In this document: piece after piece, positions 25,480 to 38,844 of the stretch | Layout of the letters: each line of letters opens with the position of its first letter | Position numbering within the stretch: position 1 is the first letter of the stretch | From: Puffinus mauretanicus | Lineage: Eukaryota > Chordata > Aves > Procellariiformes > Procellariidae | Assembly (NCBI GenBank): GCA_023333565.1 | Contig: JAJKFH010003627.1 | Coordinates: 4,941,501 to 5,005,500 of the forward strand | Direction: 5' to 3' | Length of the DNA stretch: 64,000 nucleotides | Notes under the pieces: model-generated | Told to the model about the DNA's origin: nothing | Databases searched by the model: none | The model's input: only the letters and a program-made list of their open reading frames with translations | Translations under genes and position numbers: made by a program

Positions 25480-28400
25480 TTTACCTAACATCCATAAATT
25501 GTGAAGAAATTGTTCCAGTTGCTGAATAAGTTGTTTTAGTTGCTAATTATCTTCATTAACAGGATGTTCCTTATTTCTTGTGTGTATTTGTCTAGTTTCA
25601 GCTTCTAACCATTGGGTATCATTATGTCTTTTTCTGTTAGAGAAAATAGCTGTTTATAAATGTCTGGCATTTTCTACAAAACTTCAGCCGTAACATCCAT
25701 TCTGTTTTAACAAAAATACAATTGCTTCAATCTCTTTTTAATTCCTTTATTCCTTGTTTGATTAGTAAAGGAAGATTGAAAACTTGCTACTCATATTATG
25801 CTGTCACAATTCCAGAAAAAATCCAGTCTTTATGTAAGAATTATGGCTGCATAACTACACTTCTGACTTTTGAAAATAGAAATGCATGTTTGCTTTCATG
25901 TAGTTGGGCATCTTTACTGTGTCTTTAATCGGGGAGAGAGCATACGGTGCCCTTACAACATTATAAAAAATTCTTATGGTCTCAAAGTTTTGGATCCTAT
26001 TTATATTACATGACCTAAAATTTAAAGAAAGATGTTAAAACATAATTATATTACCATTTGCATATTAAATATGTTTACAGATATCTATATTGTGTTTTCC
26101 ACCAAATGGCACTAAAGTTATCATGGCTTAGTGAATTGGGATTTTAGAATTACAGGGCTATTAATTCCAAAGCAGTTTTGTATGAATTGTTTTATATTCC
26201 AGCTCATGTTGGTAAATCAGTAGATTATTCTTTAATCAGTAATGGCAGAAGGACTGCTGATGGAGATATTATCTGAAGGTGCAGATGAAGTCAAGATTCT
26301 GATCACTGGTGAACACTAAAGCTTCTGGGACTCTTCAAAGATAAAATTTTTTACTAAATATTTTGACTAAATAGATTGCATTTTGGTTTTTGTTTCTCAT
26401 CTTATGATTTCCTACTGTTGTTAGATAACGTGGGTTGTATTTCATCTGCTAAACACATACATTAGTAGTGGTGGACTACTGCAGTTGTAATAGTAGTAGT
26501 CTATAAAACAACTGACACTTAATTTTGTGAAGCTTAATTAGGTTCCTGTGTTTCACAGTCTAGCGTTATATCCTACAGCATTTTAGCCAGAAGATAGCTT
26601 TGTCCAGGACAATGGAAGATGAAACCCCCTTCTAACCGCATGTTTATAATACTCTTCTGGTTGCCTTTCTTTCTCGTCTGAGTATTCCTCTAAATACTAC
26701 CATTCACATTCATTTCACAAGAAAAAGGCTTTTTATTTGAGAGTCCCTGTTTCTGCTCTCCCATGTTATGTAAACCTTATACATATAAAATGTAGAATTA
26801 CAGAAGCTTTGGTTCTAAAAAAGATCGAAAAAAGGGAAAAGATGTTCTAATGAATGCAATTCTGAACAACAACAGGGTTCTCTTTTTGTATTATGTAGTA
26901 TAACTCAAAGTATATGTGTGCTTGTAAATATATGGGAGCTGAGAACTGCATCTTTACCAATAATCAGTGTGTAGAATGAATAATGAAAATGCAGAAAACT
27001 TACTCTTCAAAAAGGTTTTATTTCATGTCTTTAACTTCCTTAACAAAAGCTTCTTTTAAAATCCTGGTATGCTCTGTGGTGATTGTCGCAGAATGTTCTC
27101 AATTGGTAGCAAAATTTGTGAAAAATCTCCCATGAAAAAGAATACCTGCCAAATGCCAGGTCTCTGCCACCACTAGAGACTGGTCTCCAAGACTGGTATA
27201 CTTAAAATAATGAGGAAGTGCACATTAAATAATTGTGGGTTGAGATACTTGATGTAAAAATTACTGGCAGAGCAAGAGCTATTTCTGTTTGTTTATACAT
27301 ACCAGTCACAAAAATGTTAACTATAGAAAGGCAGCTTAAAATATGTAACTAGTCTATGTATTGCAGGCAGTTGGTATAATTACCGCTTCAATTATAAACC
27401 GGCATACGTAGGGAAGTAGAGTCTTCTTTTTTCACTCCACTAAATGTGTCCAACACTGAAGCTGAAAACTTTTCCTTTAGTTAGCAGAAAGCAGTTCGCA
27501 TATTCTTTTCTTTTTAGGCCAGTATCTGTTAGAAGAAACCAAATAATATTCAGTCATCGACATAAAGCCAATGCCATGCTATCTAGCATTCACAGGATAG
27601 GAAATTCCATAATTCAGGAGTTCAGGAGGGTTTCTCCCCTTGCCTGCCCTGATTTTAATCTGTTTCCATTCTCTTGTCCTATTTCCATGGACATCTGGTT
27701 CCAAGGATAACTTTAAACAAACACCAAAGATGAGGGTGAGCAATATTTATACTGCATATCTATGTCTTTCCTCTGCCTGCCGGGAAGTCTTATGGCTATG
27801 TGAATTAACCTCCTCTCGAAATGTCTAGGTGATCGGGCTTAATCAGCCTTCGATGTTAGAAAATTTTAAATTGTTGAAACTTCCGTCCTTCTGCATATAC
27901 CAAAATAAAGTGTGCTAGAAATGTTTAAAAACCCCAACATATCCAGAAAGAAAAAAATCTTTTAGCTGAATATTATAATTGATTTGACTATCTTTTTGAG
28001 GAGGGTGGCTTCAAAGGGGGCATTCCAACATGACAAAGGAGAGCTGAGGATCAAGGCTCGTGAAGTTACCTCTCACACTGTGAACATAGAAGAGAAAACT
28101 GAAGAACATAAGTGGTTACGCCTTACTTGGTCTCGTAAGACACATGAAATTATTCAGTTTTTTATAATTACAAGAAAAACTTTTTAAACTTCAGTGTCAT
28201 GACTGGGTAGTATGTACAGTTCAGTAAAATGGGCCAACTCAGTGGGTTGCTTCTGAGGATGCTGGCTTGTTTATAGCTTGAATTATTATAACCTTTTTTT
28301 TTCCCCAACCTGGCTATTCTAACTTCATCACCCAGAGTAATGCAGAAGTTACTGAGCAGAAACTCAGAGGACAAGCAGACCCATGCTTAAGCCTGACAGA

Positions 28401-30080
28401 AAAAAAAAAAAAAAATCAGAATTAGTGACCTTAACAGATATTTTTCTCTATTTGCTTGAAATATCAAAAAAGATCTCTTTAAATTTAAATAGTATTTTAC
28501 TGACAATATGTTCAGAAGAATGAAGATTGTATATACTTGCTATGGCTAATTTGTTAAAGGAAAGGAGAAGGAAAAATATTTTGCCCAAATAACTATTTGT
28601 AAGATTCCTTGGAAATGACAAACTATTAGCTTTGAATATGGGGGATGTCCATAAAACTTACCAGGCAGAACTAACATGCCCACGGGATTTGTTTTCAGCA
28701 CATACTTTGGAAAGGTGTGCTTCTGCAAAGATTTATGCATATACGTTACATACGTCAAAATAGAGGGTGATAAGACTCTGCATAGTCTGTAGAGTTAATC
28801 AAATATATAAAACAGTGATTTACTTACACAAGCACTAAATACATGTAAGAAAAGAAATAAGGAGGCTGGAATGCAACGTAGTTGTGTAGTTTATAATTGC
28901 TTACTCGTACATCTTGTACCTTTCTAAAAGTCTTTTGTTCTTCTTTAGCATTTTCCTCTTAAATAATCCTTTTTGTTTGCTCTTTTCTGTTTGCAGTTTA
29001 ATCCATTTCATTTTCACTTTTCTTCCCTCAAGCACTTCTGAGCTCTTGTCTACCTTTTTCCTCTTTGACCTGGTCTAACAACTGTGTCCTAGCCTATTTC
29101 CCAGCTAAGTGAGGCTCAGGGGTATTTGAATTCAATTTGGGCCCATCTCTACTCCAAAAACAAGTTGCTAAAGTAATTCCATTAGGTCACTAAGATACTG
29201 TATAAGGCAACAGAACATGGCTAATAAATGTTATTTCTTTTCTGGACAAAGTAACTTGTGCACTGTTATAATTGATGTTCAAGGAAAGTACTCTGTTATT
29301 TGTAGATTCCAAGCACTGTGTCAAATTCTGTAAAATGCTCATTTGACTGTTCTTTTTTTGAACTGATTCCCCATAAGGGAAGAAGCTTTTTTTTTTTTAT
29401 GATTCATTTAAACTCGACACATCTTAGTGAATGCTAAAGCATTAAGGATGGTATTTTTTCCCCATCTATGTTCTTACCAGACATCTTCTGTTTGTCTCTG
29501 AAGAGGAAAGATTCCCCACAGTAAACTGTAATAGCAATGTGATTCTTTTTGTTTAACAAAAGAGAGTTAGTGTTAGAATGCTTTTTAAGTTTTTCTTATA
29601 GTTAAGAGGTAGATGGTTTAACTTTACTTTTTATATAAAACAATTCTGAAGTGAAACAGTTGTGTGAAATCTAATAGAAACTGAGGTATAAATTCAACAG
29701 CAAAGTCTGTAAGGTTTTAAAAAAGAATATTTTATAAGTTTTGTGGTTGGAGAAGAAATAGTAGATGCCATATAATCTTGATTTAGCAGGGCTTTTGTCC
29801 CTAATAATAATGTTATCATTAAGAAAATGTGGAAGTAAGGTATAGATGAGATTATATTATGGCTGATACAATATTGCTCTGAAAGCTATCCAAAGAGTTG
29901 TTGTTAATGGTTCACAGTCAAAACTGTGAAAAAAGTATTGGGTGCGACTCTGTGGCATTCTGTTCCTTATTAGACTTAGATGACAGAATTAAATTTCTAT
30001 GTGATGACACCATTCTAGGAAAGAGAGATTCTTGTCTCTAAGATTGAGAGACAAAAATAGAATTCAAAATGATCTTACAC
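25480..30080. other. AT-rich unique sequence, no gene seen
   Basis: No supported exon or RNA gene. A homopolymer A run at 28399-28415 has no recognisable upstream transcript copy or flanking duplication. Frames up to 88 codons (27444-27710) have no recognisable content. Confidence 0.45.
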
Positions 30081-30084
30081 TTGG

Positions 30085-30640
30085 AGAGGAGCAGCATCCT
30101 GGGATGTATAAGCAGAAGCATAGCCTACAACACATGTGGAGTAATTTTTTAGCTCTTCACAGCAGGAGTAAGGCCAAACTGTATCCCATTTTGCATACTT
30201 CACTTCAAGGAAACTGTGGACTGACTGGAGGCAGCTGAAAGAAAAGCAGAGAGAATGATCAGAAATGTAGTGGGTGATCTGCAAGGAAAAATGGAAGAAC
30301 TTAAGGTTGTTTGGAAAGTATACTGAGATAAAACATAACAATTTTCAGGTGTGTGTTGTCACTTGTGACTGGGACAGTAAGTAACGGACTTGAACTGTTG
30401 CAGCACATTGGAAGTGCTGAAGGAGAATTCAGGATAGGTATTAGGCATTTAGCTGTAAAGGCAGTAAATCACTAGAATGGCCTGCCTAGGAAAATTATAG
30501 TGTCCATTGTTAGATATCTGCAACATAGATTAGACAAGAACCTGTCCAGTGTGCCAAAAGTAGACCTGATTCTTCTGTATGGTAGTGGGATGAAGCAAAT
30601 AACATCTGAGGTCATTTACCTTTGAACAATGCCTATTTTC
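30085..30640 (+). mobile_element. ancient CR1 LINE fragment, ORF2 end and 3' UTR
   Basis: The sequence GCAGCATCCTGGGATGTATAAGCAG resembles the CR1 ORF2 step before the conserved LVRPHLEYC block. Then comes AGCAGGAGTAAGGCCAAACTG and, further on, AGAATGATCAGAAATG. The 3' part holds GGATAGGTATTAGGCATTT, AATCACTAGAATGGCCTGCC and TAGATTAGACAAGAACCTGTCC, the expected order of the CR1 3' end (the [14 protein letters not shown] and FK-RLD blocks at protein level). It is full of indels and cannot be active. Confidence 0.72.
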
Positions 30641-30644
30641 TTGG

Positions 30645-33600
30645 TAAATCGAACTTTAATTCATGTTACATTTGTACTAGGAAAACAGCAGAATCTTGAT
30701 TTACATCTTGATTACCTCCTTTACCTTTTCATTACCTAGGGGAAATTAAATAGTTTGCATTAAAATTGGCTTGCATATAGAACAATGTAAAATATTCACA
30801 ATGAAATATGTACAAACAGGATAGTGCAACCATACTTGCATTCAAATTAGCGTAGTTTTACATACTCCTGTTGACAAATGATAATAATAGGGATTAGTTT
30901 GTAAACCTTAATTCACATGTGGAAACCTGATTTACACAAGTAGCTGAGTAAAACTACTTGCTTTTGGGATAACTAGTAAGTTCCAGAATTAGGATATGTT
31001 TGGAAGCAATGCTGCTAAACTGTGCAAATTGGGGCCCACTCAGCAATAAATTTAAGCTTACGCTTAACTAAGTGTGCCCAGCATCAGTGTAAGTCTGCTT
31101 GTGTTGAAAATGATGAGTATGCTTTACTGGATAAAGGCCAGAATATGCATCATTTATGTCTTATTTGATCAAAAGCTTCATTTCTTATTTTCTAAATTTG
31201 AAAATCATGATGTATGATAAGATTTGAGATAATCAAAGCATATAAATATCTTGAAACAATTGTGCTAGGCATGTGACCCCAAAAGTTGGGAATACGGCAA
31301 TTCTGTGCTCAGATTTCTCCTTTGCCCTGTATCCAGGGCTAGCCATATCTTTACTTCAGTTTACTGATTATAAGAAGAAGACAGTAATACATACTGTATT
31401 CTGTAAGTACCGTATACATGCATGTAAAATAGTACATGTATCTTAGATATTGCTATTAATATTTGTTAACTTATGTTACTATTTCTTAACTATTATTTCT
31501 TTTGCACAAATAAACACCTCCAATTTAGAACTGTTAGTGCTGCTTCTCTCTAATTAGATTTGAGATAATAACTGTAATGATGTAATGTACCTAAATTCTG
31601 GGTTTTTTTTGGTAAAATATAACAACTTAATGAAGGTCAGCTGAAGAAATATTTGTATTTGTCGCATATAACGTAAAAGGAACAAAATAGTCTATAAAAT
31701 CCTTAGGACTGTGGGCATTTAAATTAAGCCTGTTGGCAGAAAGATGAAGTTTGAGTACATACATGTATATCTATTGATTTAAATGGGTCTTACTGCCAAG
31801 GCATTACAAATGAGACTGTCAGTGTAGTAGCAGAGTACATCAGCAATATCAGGCAGACCAAGGAGACTGGGACAAAATTATTAATGGACAAATCTTATTT
31901 AAGAGCTAATTTAACTCAGTTTTCTTTCAGTGTTAAATAAGGAAAATGTACAACCTATAATTGTGAGTAAACATGATACATTATTTTTTAACTGTCACTG
32001 AAAATGAATCAAATTTGGGGAATACTGTTTCTTGGGTAAATATGTTGCTATTACATAGATTTTTTGGGGGGGGGCCTCTTTGCCAAGATGACGTGTTCTA
32101 CTTATTTTAAAGTCAATAAGAAATGTGTTTGTCCAACTCAGAGTAAAATCTATGCCTTTGCCTTCAGTTTCCTATGCCTATGTCTTTTTTTTTTCTCTGT
32201 TTTCAGGACTCACCTTACTTCAATCAATCCTTCTAGATTCAACCCCCCCCCTTCCCTCTCTGTCTTTCTCTTTGTTTTTAGATCTTTTTAGTTCTCTCTC
32301 CTATGCTTTTTTCCCACTGCTACCAGGTTATATAGGTTTTTAGGTTGCAGTGGCATAAAATCTAATTGCTTTCTATTTAAAAGAAAAGGAAAAAAAGAGA
32401 AAAATTCTAAAACAAATCCACTAGCCTTGAAATAATTTTCTGAAAAACACAAGCTGTTATGTTTTTAGCCATACAATAATAGACATAGTTTTATTATGGA
32501 TGTTGCTAAATTCTCAGGGCTGTACTTGAACTATTTTTGTGAACGAGGTTTTTATATTTAGATTTTTTCCTTTAAAAATGGCATTTTGTTCTCAATTCAT
32601 GAGATTGGAAGTATTAAACTACACTTGTCCTTGATTCAGTTTGCTGCTTCTTCGTGGTCCAAATTGCCCTTCATGCAGAGCTGAGCTTGTAATATGTACT
32701 CTAGATGCTGAGTAAATGCTTTCACTGACTGTCCCTGGCTTACTTACTCAGCCAGTCTGAGTCACCTTCAAAACATCAAGATTATGAGTATATACACTGT
32801 AATAAATAACCACCTGCACTGAGGTAATGCAAATTGAATTTGTTGAAATATGGCCTATTATATTAAAATTTATGTTTCTATTATAATTTTTATTGTGTGA
32901 AACAAATTTGTCCTGTATAAAATTACTGAGAAATAAGAACTGTATCCATATATAGGAAAGCTTATCTTTTCTTGGGAACTATTTAATAATAGATTCTTAC
33001 CATGCACATATCTTCTAAGTGCCTATTTTCTTCTGTATCCTCTTAAAAATGCATAGCTGGATTTTGTCATTCTTAAAACACGCCAAATAACTTAATCATA
33101 GTGTACTTGTGTATATATCCTAAATACAGACAATTAGAGAGTTCATTTCTTTTTGTACTTGAACCAGTTATTTTATAAATAATGTCAACAGATTAGAAAT
33201 AAACCTAAAACATATTCATTAAAGGGATTTCAAGACAAAATTCAGCTGTAGGAGTATTTTAATTCTGAATCTGTATGAATGGTGATATGGTGAGAATGAA
33301 GGTGAGATATGGTGAGAATAGAAGGACTTTGTAATACACAGTTCTGAAGTTGGCACACCTCTATTGCTTTTACTGGACTGAAAGAAGTTACTTAGTGAAC
33401 TGTATAACAAACGGTTATTTTCCTGAATGAAAGAAATAAACATTAAAGAAGAAAATTTGAAATCAATTGGTAAATATGCAGGCACTAAATTAGCCTTATT
33501 TCATGCTAATTCAGCTTTATTGAATTCATATCACCATCCATAAAAGCTGCCTCTGCTGTTCAAAGTAATATCCAGTATATCTCAATTAGCAATGTGTTAA

Positions 33601-35745
33601 CCTTTCATCCAAGTTGACTAGCAGAGTGAAGCTAAATAGATTAACTACCAAAAAAGGGAAATAAAAATCTAAGAACAAAAAGAGAAGTTAAAAATATTTT
33701 TATTTTTTATAGTAATTTAAAAAATGTCAGTAGAATGGACAAAATAACACTAAACCATGAGCATTCCCAAGTCTGATAATATATATATTTGTTTTTTAAA
33801 TTGGAACTAGTCATGTATATTGGAAGAATTTAAAAAGTGTTTGGAATAACAATAGGCCATACCTGGTCTTAAGTAGTGTAGCTGCCTAGTCTTAACAGAG
33901 AAACAGAGAATATATCTGAAGAGGATAAAATCCTGTTCCAGCAGTCAAATGGGAATTTTGACAGTTTATTCTGGTCAGTGTTTTAAGGTGAATTAAATAA
34001 GTGAAATACAGCGATGGTTCATTGGCATATGCTGTGTCGTAAAGTTATTACTAATAGAATGTATTTTTTAATAAAAACATGTAACGACAAGCAAATTAAT
34101 AATCTTAATTTTATAATCTGGAGTGGCTACCTGAAGAGGCTAGAAAGAATTCTTTTCCCTTTTTAATGCATATTTTGTCTTCTACATTGTTGTGTTTTCC
34201 CTTTCCTGTGACACACTCAGCTAGGCTGATGTCTTTGTTTCTGTAATACATTGAAAGTATTTGATTGTTCTGCCTTGCTCACATACTCCAGGTGAAAGTG
34301 GTCACCAGAGTTAGGGGCAGGAAGTAGTTTCTCCTCGGGCTATATTGGCAAGGGTTTTTTTGTTTTTTTCTTTCTAACTTTTGTATAGTTAATATGGTGC
34401 ACTTGCTAATATAATTTTGGCATTTTCACCTCTTGCTATTAGAGACCTAAAAGACCACCTTTGAGTTCTTATTCTTTCTTTTTTCTTGTGGCTTGTTACA
34501 GCATGTGGTCTTTGGAATTTTAGACTGTAGGCCTTAAGATTTCTACTGGGTATTAAGAAGTGTTTTGAGACCCATATGATGTGCTGAGTACTTAATCTGT
34601 GGGTTATTTTGCATTGAATATCTGTGGTTACTAGCCACTGAAAGGAATTAGAATCTATGATCTGAGCCTTCATTTCTATAACTGTGGCAACATTTTTCTA
34701 TTTAGTTAAAATTCAAATTCAAATCATATTTGATTAGTTAATAAAACACATCCTTCTGGTAACATAGTTTATAAAAGCTAGGGCTAAGATAAAGGTCACT
34801 CATATTTTTAGTCTTTTAGTTGTGATTTTTGAGATTTTGGGATGGGACACTAACTCTCGGGATTTGAACTCTTTTTTTCTTTTCTTCTGTATTTTGTGAG
34901 TTAATTAGTTCAATACTAAGATATTCTTTTTTTATTAATTGGTTTTGACTTGATTTAAATCTAAGAAACTATGTGACATTATTTTTTTTTATCACATGTA
35001 AAAGCACAACAAGAAAGACAATCTTTGAGGTTCCAACAACATATGCAACAGATGTGTATTATAGTGTATTTAAACCTGAATTTCATGTTAAATATAGCCT
35101 AATATCTGTACTAAGTGTTTTAGTAGTTTATGTACTAAAAATATACTATAAATCATACAGCATGGGTGATGTTTCAGAGTTATTGTTGCTATTGATACCT
35201 TCACTCTTGAATCCCAGATTTTGTTTCAAGCTTTTTCTGGTGCAATCTGAATATGACATTAACTTTTTTTTCTCCTTTACTCACTAATAGAAATTGTGAC
35301 TATCATGAATGGAGGGACCATATGCTGAAAGGCAGCAGCGACTATGGAGGCAGTTTATAAGTGATCTGAGTAAGAAATGAACAGAGACCAATTAAGCTAG
35401 TTAGGAGGCTGAAGGTTTTGGAAAGCGAGGATACTAAATTTGGTTCCCTTCAAAAATGATAGAAAATAGAATTAAAAATTAGTACACATTTTTTCTTTCT
35501 TTTCACCTAATAATGCCTTCTTCACTTGCAACAACAAAGTAAAGTATGATTTGTTTTTTCTTTTTAATGTGGGACAAGGATTTTAACATTGGAAGTTGTT
35601 GCATGTCAGTGAAATTACCAGGGTGGGACTAGTGGCCACTCACAATACGGCTTTTGTCACTGAGGAAAGTCTGTGCACTAAATAATGTATGCACAATTAC
35701 CACATTAATCAGGCTGGTCAAAACAGGTGATCCAGTGAATATCTT
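30645..35745. other. AT-rich unique sequence, no gene seen
   Basis: Contains a G run at 32066-32074, a pyrimidine-rich stretch at 32160-32330 including a C run near 32240, and an imperfect duplication of about 22 bases at 33281-33322 (GGTGATATGGTGAGAATGAA, then GGTGAGATATGGTGAGAATAG). Frames of 94 codons on the minus strand (34389-34673) and 104 on the plus strand (34973-35287) carry no recognisable domain. Confidence 0.45.
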
Positions 35746-35749
35746 TGTG

Positions 35750-36130
35750 CCCACTGCCATTTAATGCTATTCACCCATGTATCTATTATAACTATTCATT
35801 TAACACCACAGGTGTGCTAAGTGCTTTGCAGATAACATGGAGATGAAGGTTCCTTTCTTAGAGAATTTAAGTTCAAAATATCCAGAACACAGATTGGATG
35901 ATAATAAAATGCAGGAAAATCTGAGTGTTTTTTTTTAACCATATTTTACTTAATTTCTTGATCTTTATTTAGCTTTTGAGAGCTATTTTGGGAATATGTT
36001 TTAGGCTTTTTTGAGTCTCTGGAAAGTATCCAATTAGAGGATGTAGCCAAGGAGGGGTTTCCAGATATAAAGGGAGGAATGAAAAAGTGCCACATAAGAG
36101 AGTGAAGGGACAGTTTGAATACAAAAAGCA
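35750..36130 (-). mobile_element. ancient LINE 3' region (L2/CR1-like)
   Basis: The plus-strand reading CACAGGTGTGCTAAGTGCTTTGCAGATAAC, then GAAGGTTCCTTTCTTAGAGAATTTAAG, matches the reverse complement of the widespread old amniote repeat whose consensus reads 'tgtgctaagcgctttacag' and 'ggtccctgccctcaaagagcttacaa'. At 36045-36110, CAAGGAGGGGTTTCCAGATATAAAGGGAGG resembles the next block of the same repeat class. The order agrees, but about 120 bases between them do not align by eye. I cannot separate L2 from a CR1-like source. Confidence 0.45.
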
Positions 36131-36134
36131 GACA

Positions 36135-37545
36135 GTTGAAGACACAAATGGCTTATTATAGTTACTATTATTTCTTTTGTAAATACCAAAAAGAAATAGT
36201 AATTTCTGTATTAATTATATACAGAGACAAGAATGGGGAAGATATAGTGCTGACTTAAATGCAAAGGGAAACATCATATTTACAGTTTCAAAGACATTTA
36301 TTTTAAAATAAAGAAAACTCCAGGAATGAAAAAAAAAGGCTTCTACTAGGGAACATCTGAGTTCTCTTACAGAATCATAGGGGTTAAAACATAACAAATA
36401 TCTTTAAAAAGAAAGTAAAGTTTTGATTCCACAGATAACTACCTCAAACTTCATACTGCAATGTGTGAATATTAGTCATTGCAGTCATGAAATTAATCCA
36501 TTATTCTCTTTTCCTCTCTTGTAAAACTCTTTTTTTACCCCTCTACACAGATTAGGAAACAATGTGACAAGGGCTAGACTGCTGGTGTATGGACAACATA
36601 CAGTCATTCAGGCTGACCAACGTTGTCTTATTGTTTCCTTGTGCTTTCCCATATGTCTGCCTCTATCTGCTGTCTTGTGTCTTGTACTTAATGCTAAAAG
36701 GTCCTTTGACCAACACCATTTCTTCCTCCTCTTTTTGGGCAGCACCCAGAAAAAAAAAAGAGATGCTGATCAAGGTCTGAAATTCCCAGACATTAGGGTA
36801 ATACCAGCAATACAAAACAGTAGTAAAATAATGTGAAGAATGTAGATTTCTGCTTTGCCTAGATAAATGAAACAACATAACATGGTGTATCCGAAGTGTA
36901 CTGCATATCTAAGTGTCTCAAAACACTTCCCAGATTATAGTGATTCATTGTAATTGCATCATGATATTGCCATTATATTGCAGTCATGTTATCATTTCCG
37001 TAATAAACATTTATCTTAGGAATGTTTGTGTGCACCACGTAATTAGCTCTAGAATAAAGAGTGCTAAACATGAGGTGTGATTCATTAGAAGAATGATAGA
37101 ATTTGATTTTTAAATTCTAACAATTTATTTTAACTGTTACTTGTTAAAAGTGAAAATAAACTGAAGTTTTGTTAATTGCAAAACTGATATAAAACAAGCT
37201 TAAGTAATGATTGAAAGCTAGTATATATTTAAATATTAGCACAATTAGTTATTGTTGAGTTTTTCATTTCCTGTCACTGTAAAATGTAATTAGTAGGTCT
37301 AGATCTGCTATATTTATGATTTCAAGTAGGACTGTTTGGTCTAAAATCTTAACTAAGCAAGCCCTTTGTTCATCAAAAAATAACCTAGAATAACAACTTC
37401 AGCCAATATCTTCTGGCCTGAATCTGACCTTTAGTATCACACCAAAAGTAATTTTGCTATAAAGTATTTATAAAATTAAAAAAAAAAATGCATTCAGCTA
37501 TCATGATGCCAACTATACAAAAGGAAGCTGAAAATCTTTATAAAA
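36135..37545. other. AT-rich unique sequence, no gene seen
   Basis: A 90-codon plus-strand frame at 36564-36836 overlaps a 71-codon minus-strand frame; neither is recognisable. No repeat family could be named. Confidence 0.45.
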
Positions 37546-37548
37546 AAA

Positions 37549-38837
37549 TCATAGAATCATAGAATCGTTTAAGTTGGAAAAAACCCTTAAGATCATCGCG
37601 TCCAACTGTTAACCTAGCACTGCCCAGTCTGCCACTAAGCCATGTCCCTAAGCACCACATCTACACGTCTTTTAAATACCTCAACGGATGGTGACTCAAC
37701 CACTTCCCTAGGCAGCCTGTTCCAATGCTTGACAACCCTTTTGGTGAAGAAATTTTTCCTAATATCCAATCTAAACCTCCTGTGGTGCAGCTTGAGGCCG
37801 TTTCCTCTTGTCCTGTCGCTTGTTACTTGGCAGAAGAGACCAACACCTTCCTCGCTACAACCTCCTTTCAGTTAGTTATAGAGAGCGATAAGGTCTCTGC
37901 TGAACTTCCTTTTCTCCGGGCCAAACAACCACAGTTCCCTCAGCTGCTCCTCATAAGACTTGTGCTCTAGACCCTTCACCATCTTCGTTGCCCTTCTCTG
38001 GACACACTCCAGCACCTCAATGTCCTTCTTGTAGTGAGGGGCCCAAAACTGAACACAGTATTCGAGGTGCGGCCTCACCAGTGCCCAGTACAGGGGCACG
38101 ATCACCTCCCTGCTCCTGCTGGCCACACCAGTTCTGATACAGGCCAGGATGCCGTTGGCCTTCTTGGCCACCTGGGCACACTGCCGGCTCACGTTCAGCC
38201 AGCTGTCAATCAGCACCCCCAGGTCCTTTTCCTCTGGGCAGCTTTCCAGCCACTCTTCCCCAAGCCTGTAGTGTTGCCTGGGGTTGTTGTGGCCGAAGTG
38301 CAGGACCCGGCACTTGGCCTTGTTGAACCTCATACAGTTGGCCTCAGCCCATCGATCCAGCCTGTCCAGGTCCCTCTGTAGAGCCTTCCTACCCTCAAGC
38401 AGATAACAATCCCGCCCAACTTGGTGTCGTCTGCAAATTTACTGAGGGAGCACTCAATCCCCTCATCCAGATCATTGATAAAGATATTAAACAGAACTGG
38501 CCCCAATACTGAGCCCTGGGGAACACCGCTTGTGCCCAGCCACCAACTGGATTTAACTCCATTCACCACAAGTCTTTGGGCCCGGCCATCCAGCCAGTTT
38601 TTCACTCAGTAAAGAGGTTTCCTGTCCAAGCCATGTGCAGCCAATGTCTTCAGGAGAATGCTGTGGGAAATAGTGTCAAAGGCTTTACTAAAGTCTAGGT
38701 AGACCACATCCACAGCCTTTCTCTCATCCACTAAGTGGATCACTTTGTCATAGAAGGAGATCAGACTAGGCAAGCAGGACCTGCCTTTCATAAACCCACG
38801 CTGCCTGGGCCTGGTCACCTGGTTGTCGCTGTAGCTT
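37549..38837 (-). mobile_element. CR1 LINE, 5'-truncated, fairly young
   Basis: Non-LTR retrotransposon on the minus strand. Its 3' end at 37549 carries the CR1 hallmark, an 8-base tandem repeat instead of a poly-A tail (ATTCTATG ATTCTATG on the minus strand; TCATAGAATCATAGAATC on the plus). Upstream lies the short 3' UTR and then ORF2 back to the middle of the reverse transcriptase, where the copy ends near 38837, just before the NQV-RP-Q-GF block. This 5' truncation is normal for CR1. It is GC-rich against AT-rich flanks and much less decayed than the other CR1 pieces here. No clear target duplication was seen, as is usual for CR1. Confidence 0.97.
37635..38837 (-). pseudogene. CR1 ORF2 reverse transcriptase, C-terminal two thirds, broken
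   Basis: Encodes the palm and thumb of a CR1 reverse transcriptase, which copies element RNA at a nicked chromosomal target. Blocks seen in order: GFMKGRSCLPSL, DVVYLDFSKAFDT (first catalytic Asp), [32 protein letters not shown] (catalytic Asp pair intact), then [76 protein letters not shown]. Breaks: a TGA at 38606-38608 in place of a conserved Trp before VKNW; a net one-base loss near 38400-38412, just after FADDTKLGG, moving the rest into another frame; and a TAA at 37872-37874 after LIALYN. Past it the same frame continues to the likely natural stop at 37635-37637. The endonuclease and RT N-terminus are absent, so it cannot be active. Confidence 0.95.
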
Positions 38838-38844
38838 AAAAGCA

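Noticed and set aside
28399..28415. A17 run as the tail of a processed pseudogene
   Set aside because: No recognisable transcript copy upstream and no flanking target duplication found.
34973..35287. 104-codon plus-strand frame
   Set aside because: Repetitive hydrophobic and serine-rich translation typical of AT-rich non-coding DNA; nothing recognisable.
37642..38381. Plus-strand open frames of 77-115 codons across the CR1
   Set aside because: They are antisense shadows of the CR1 ORF2 reading frame.
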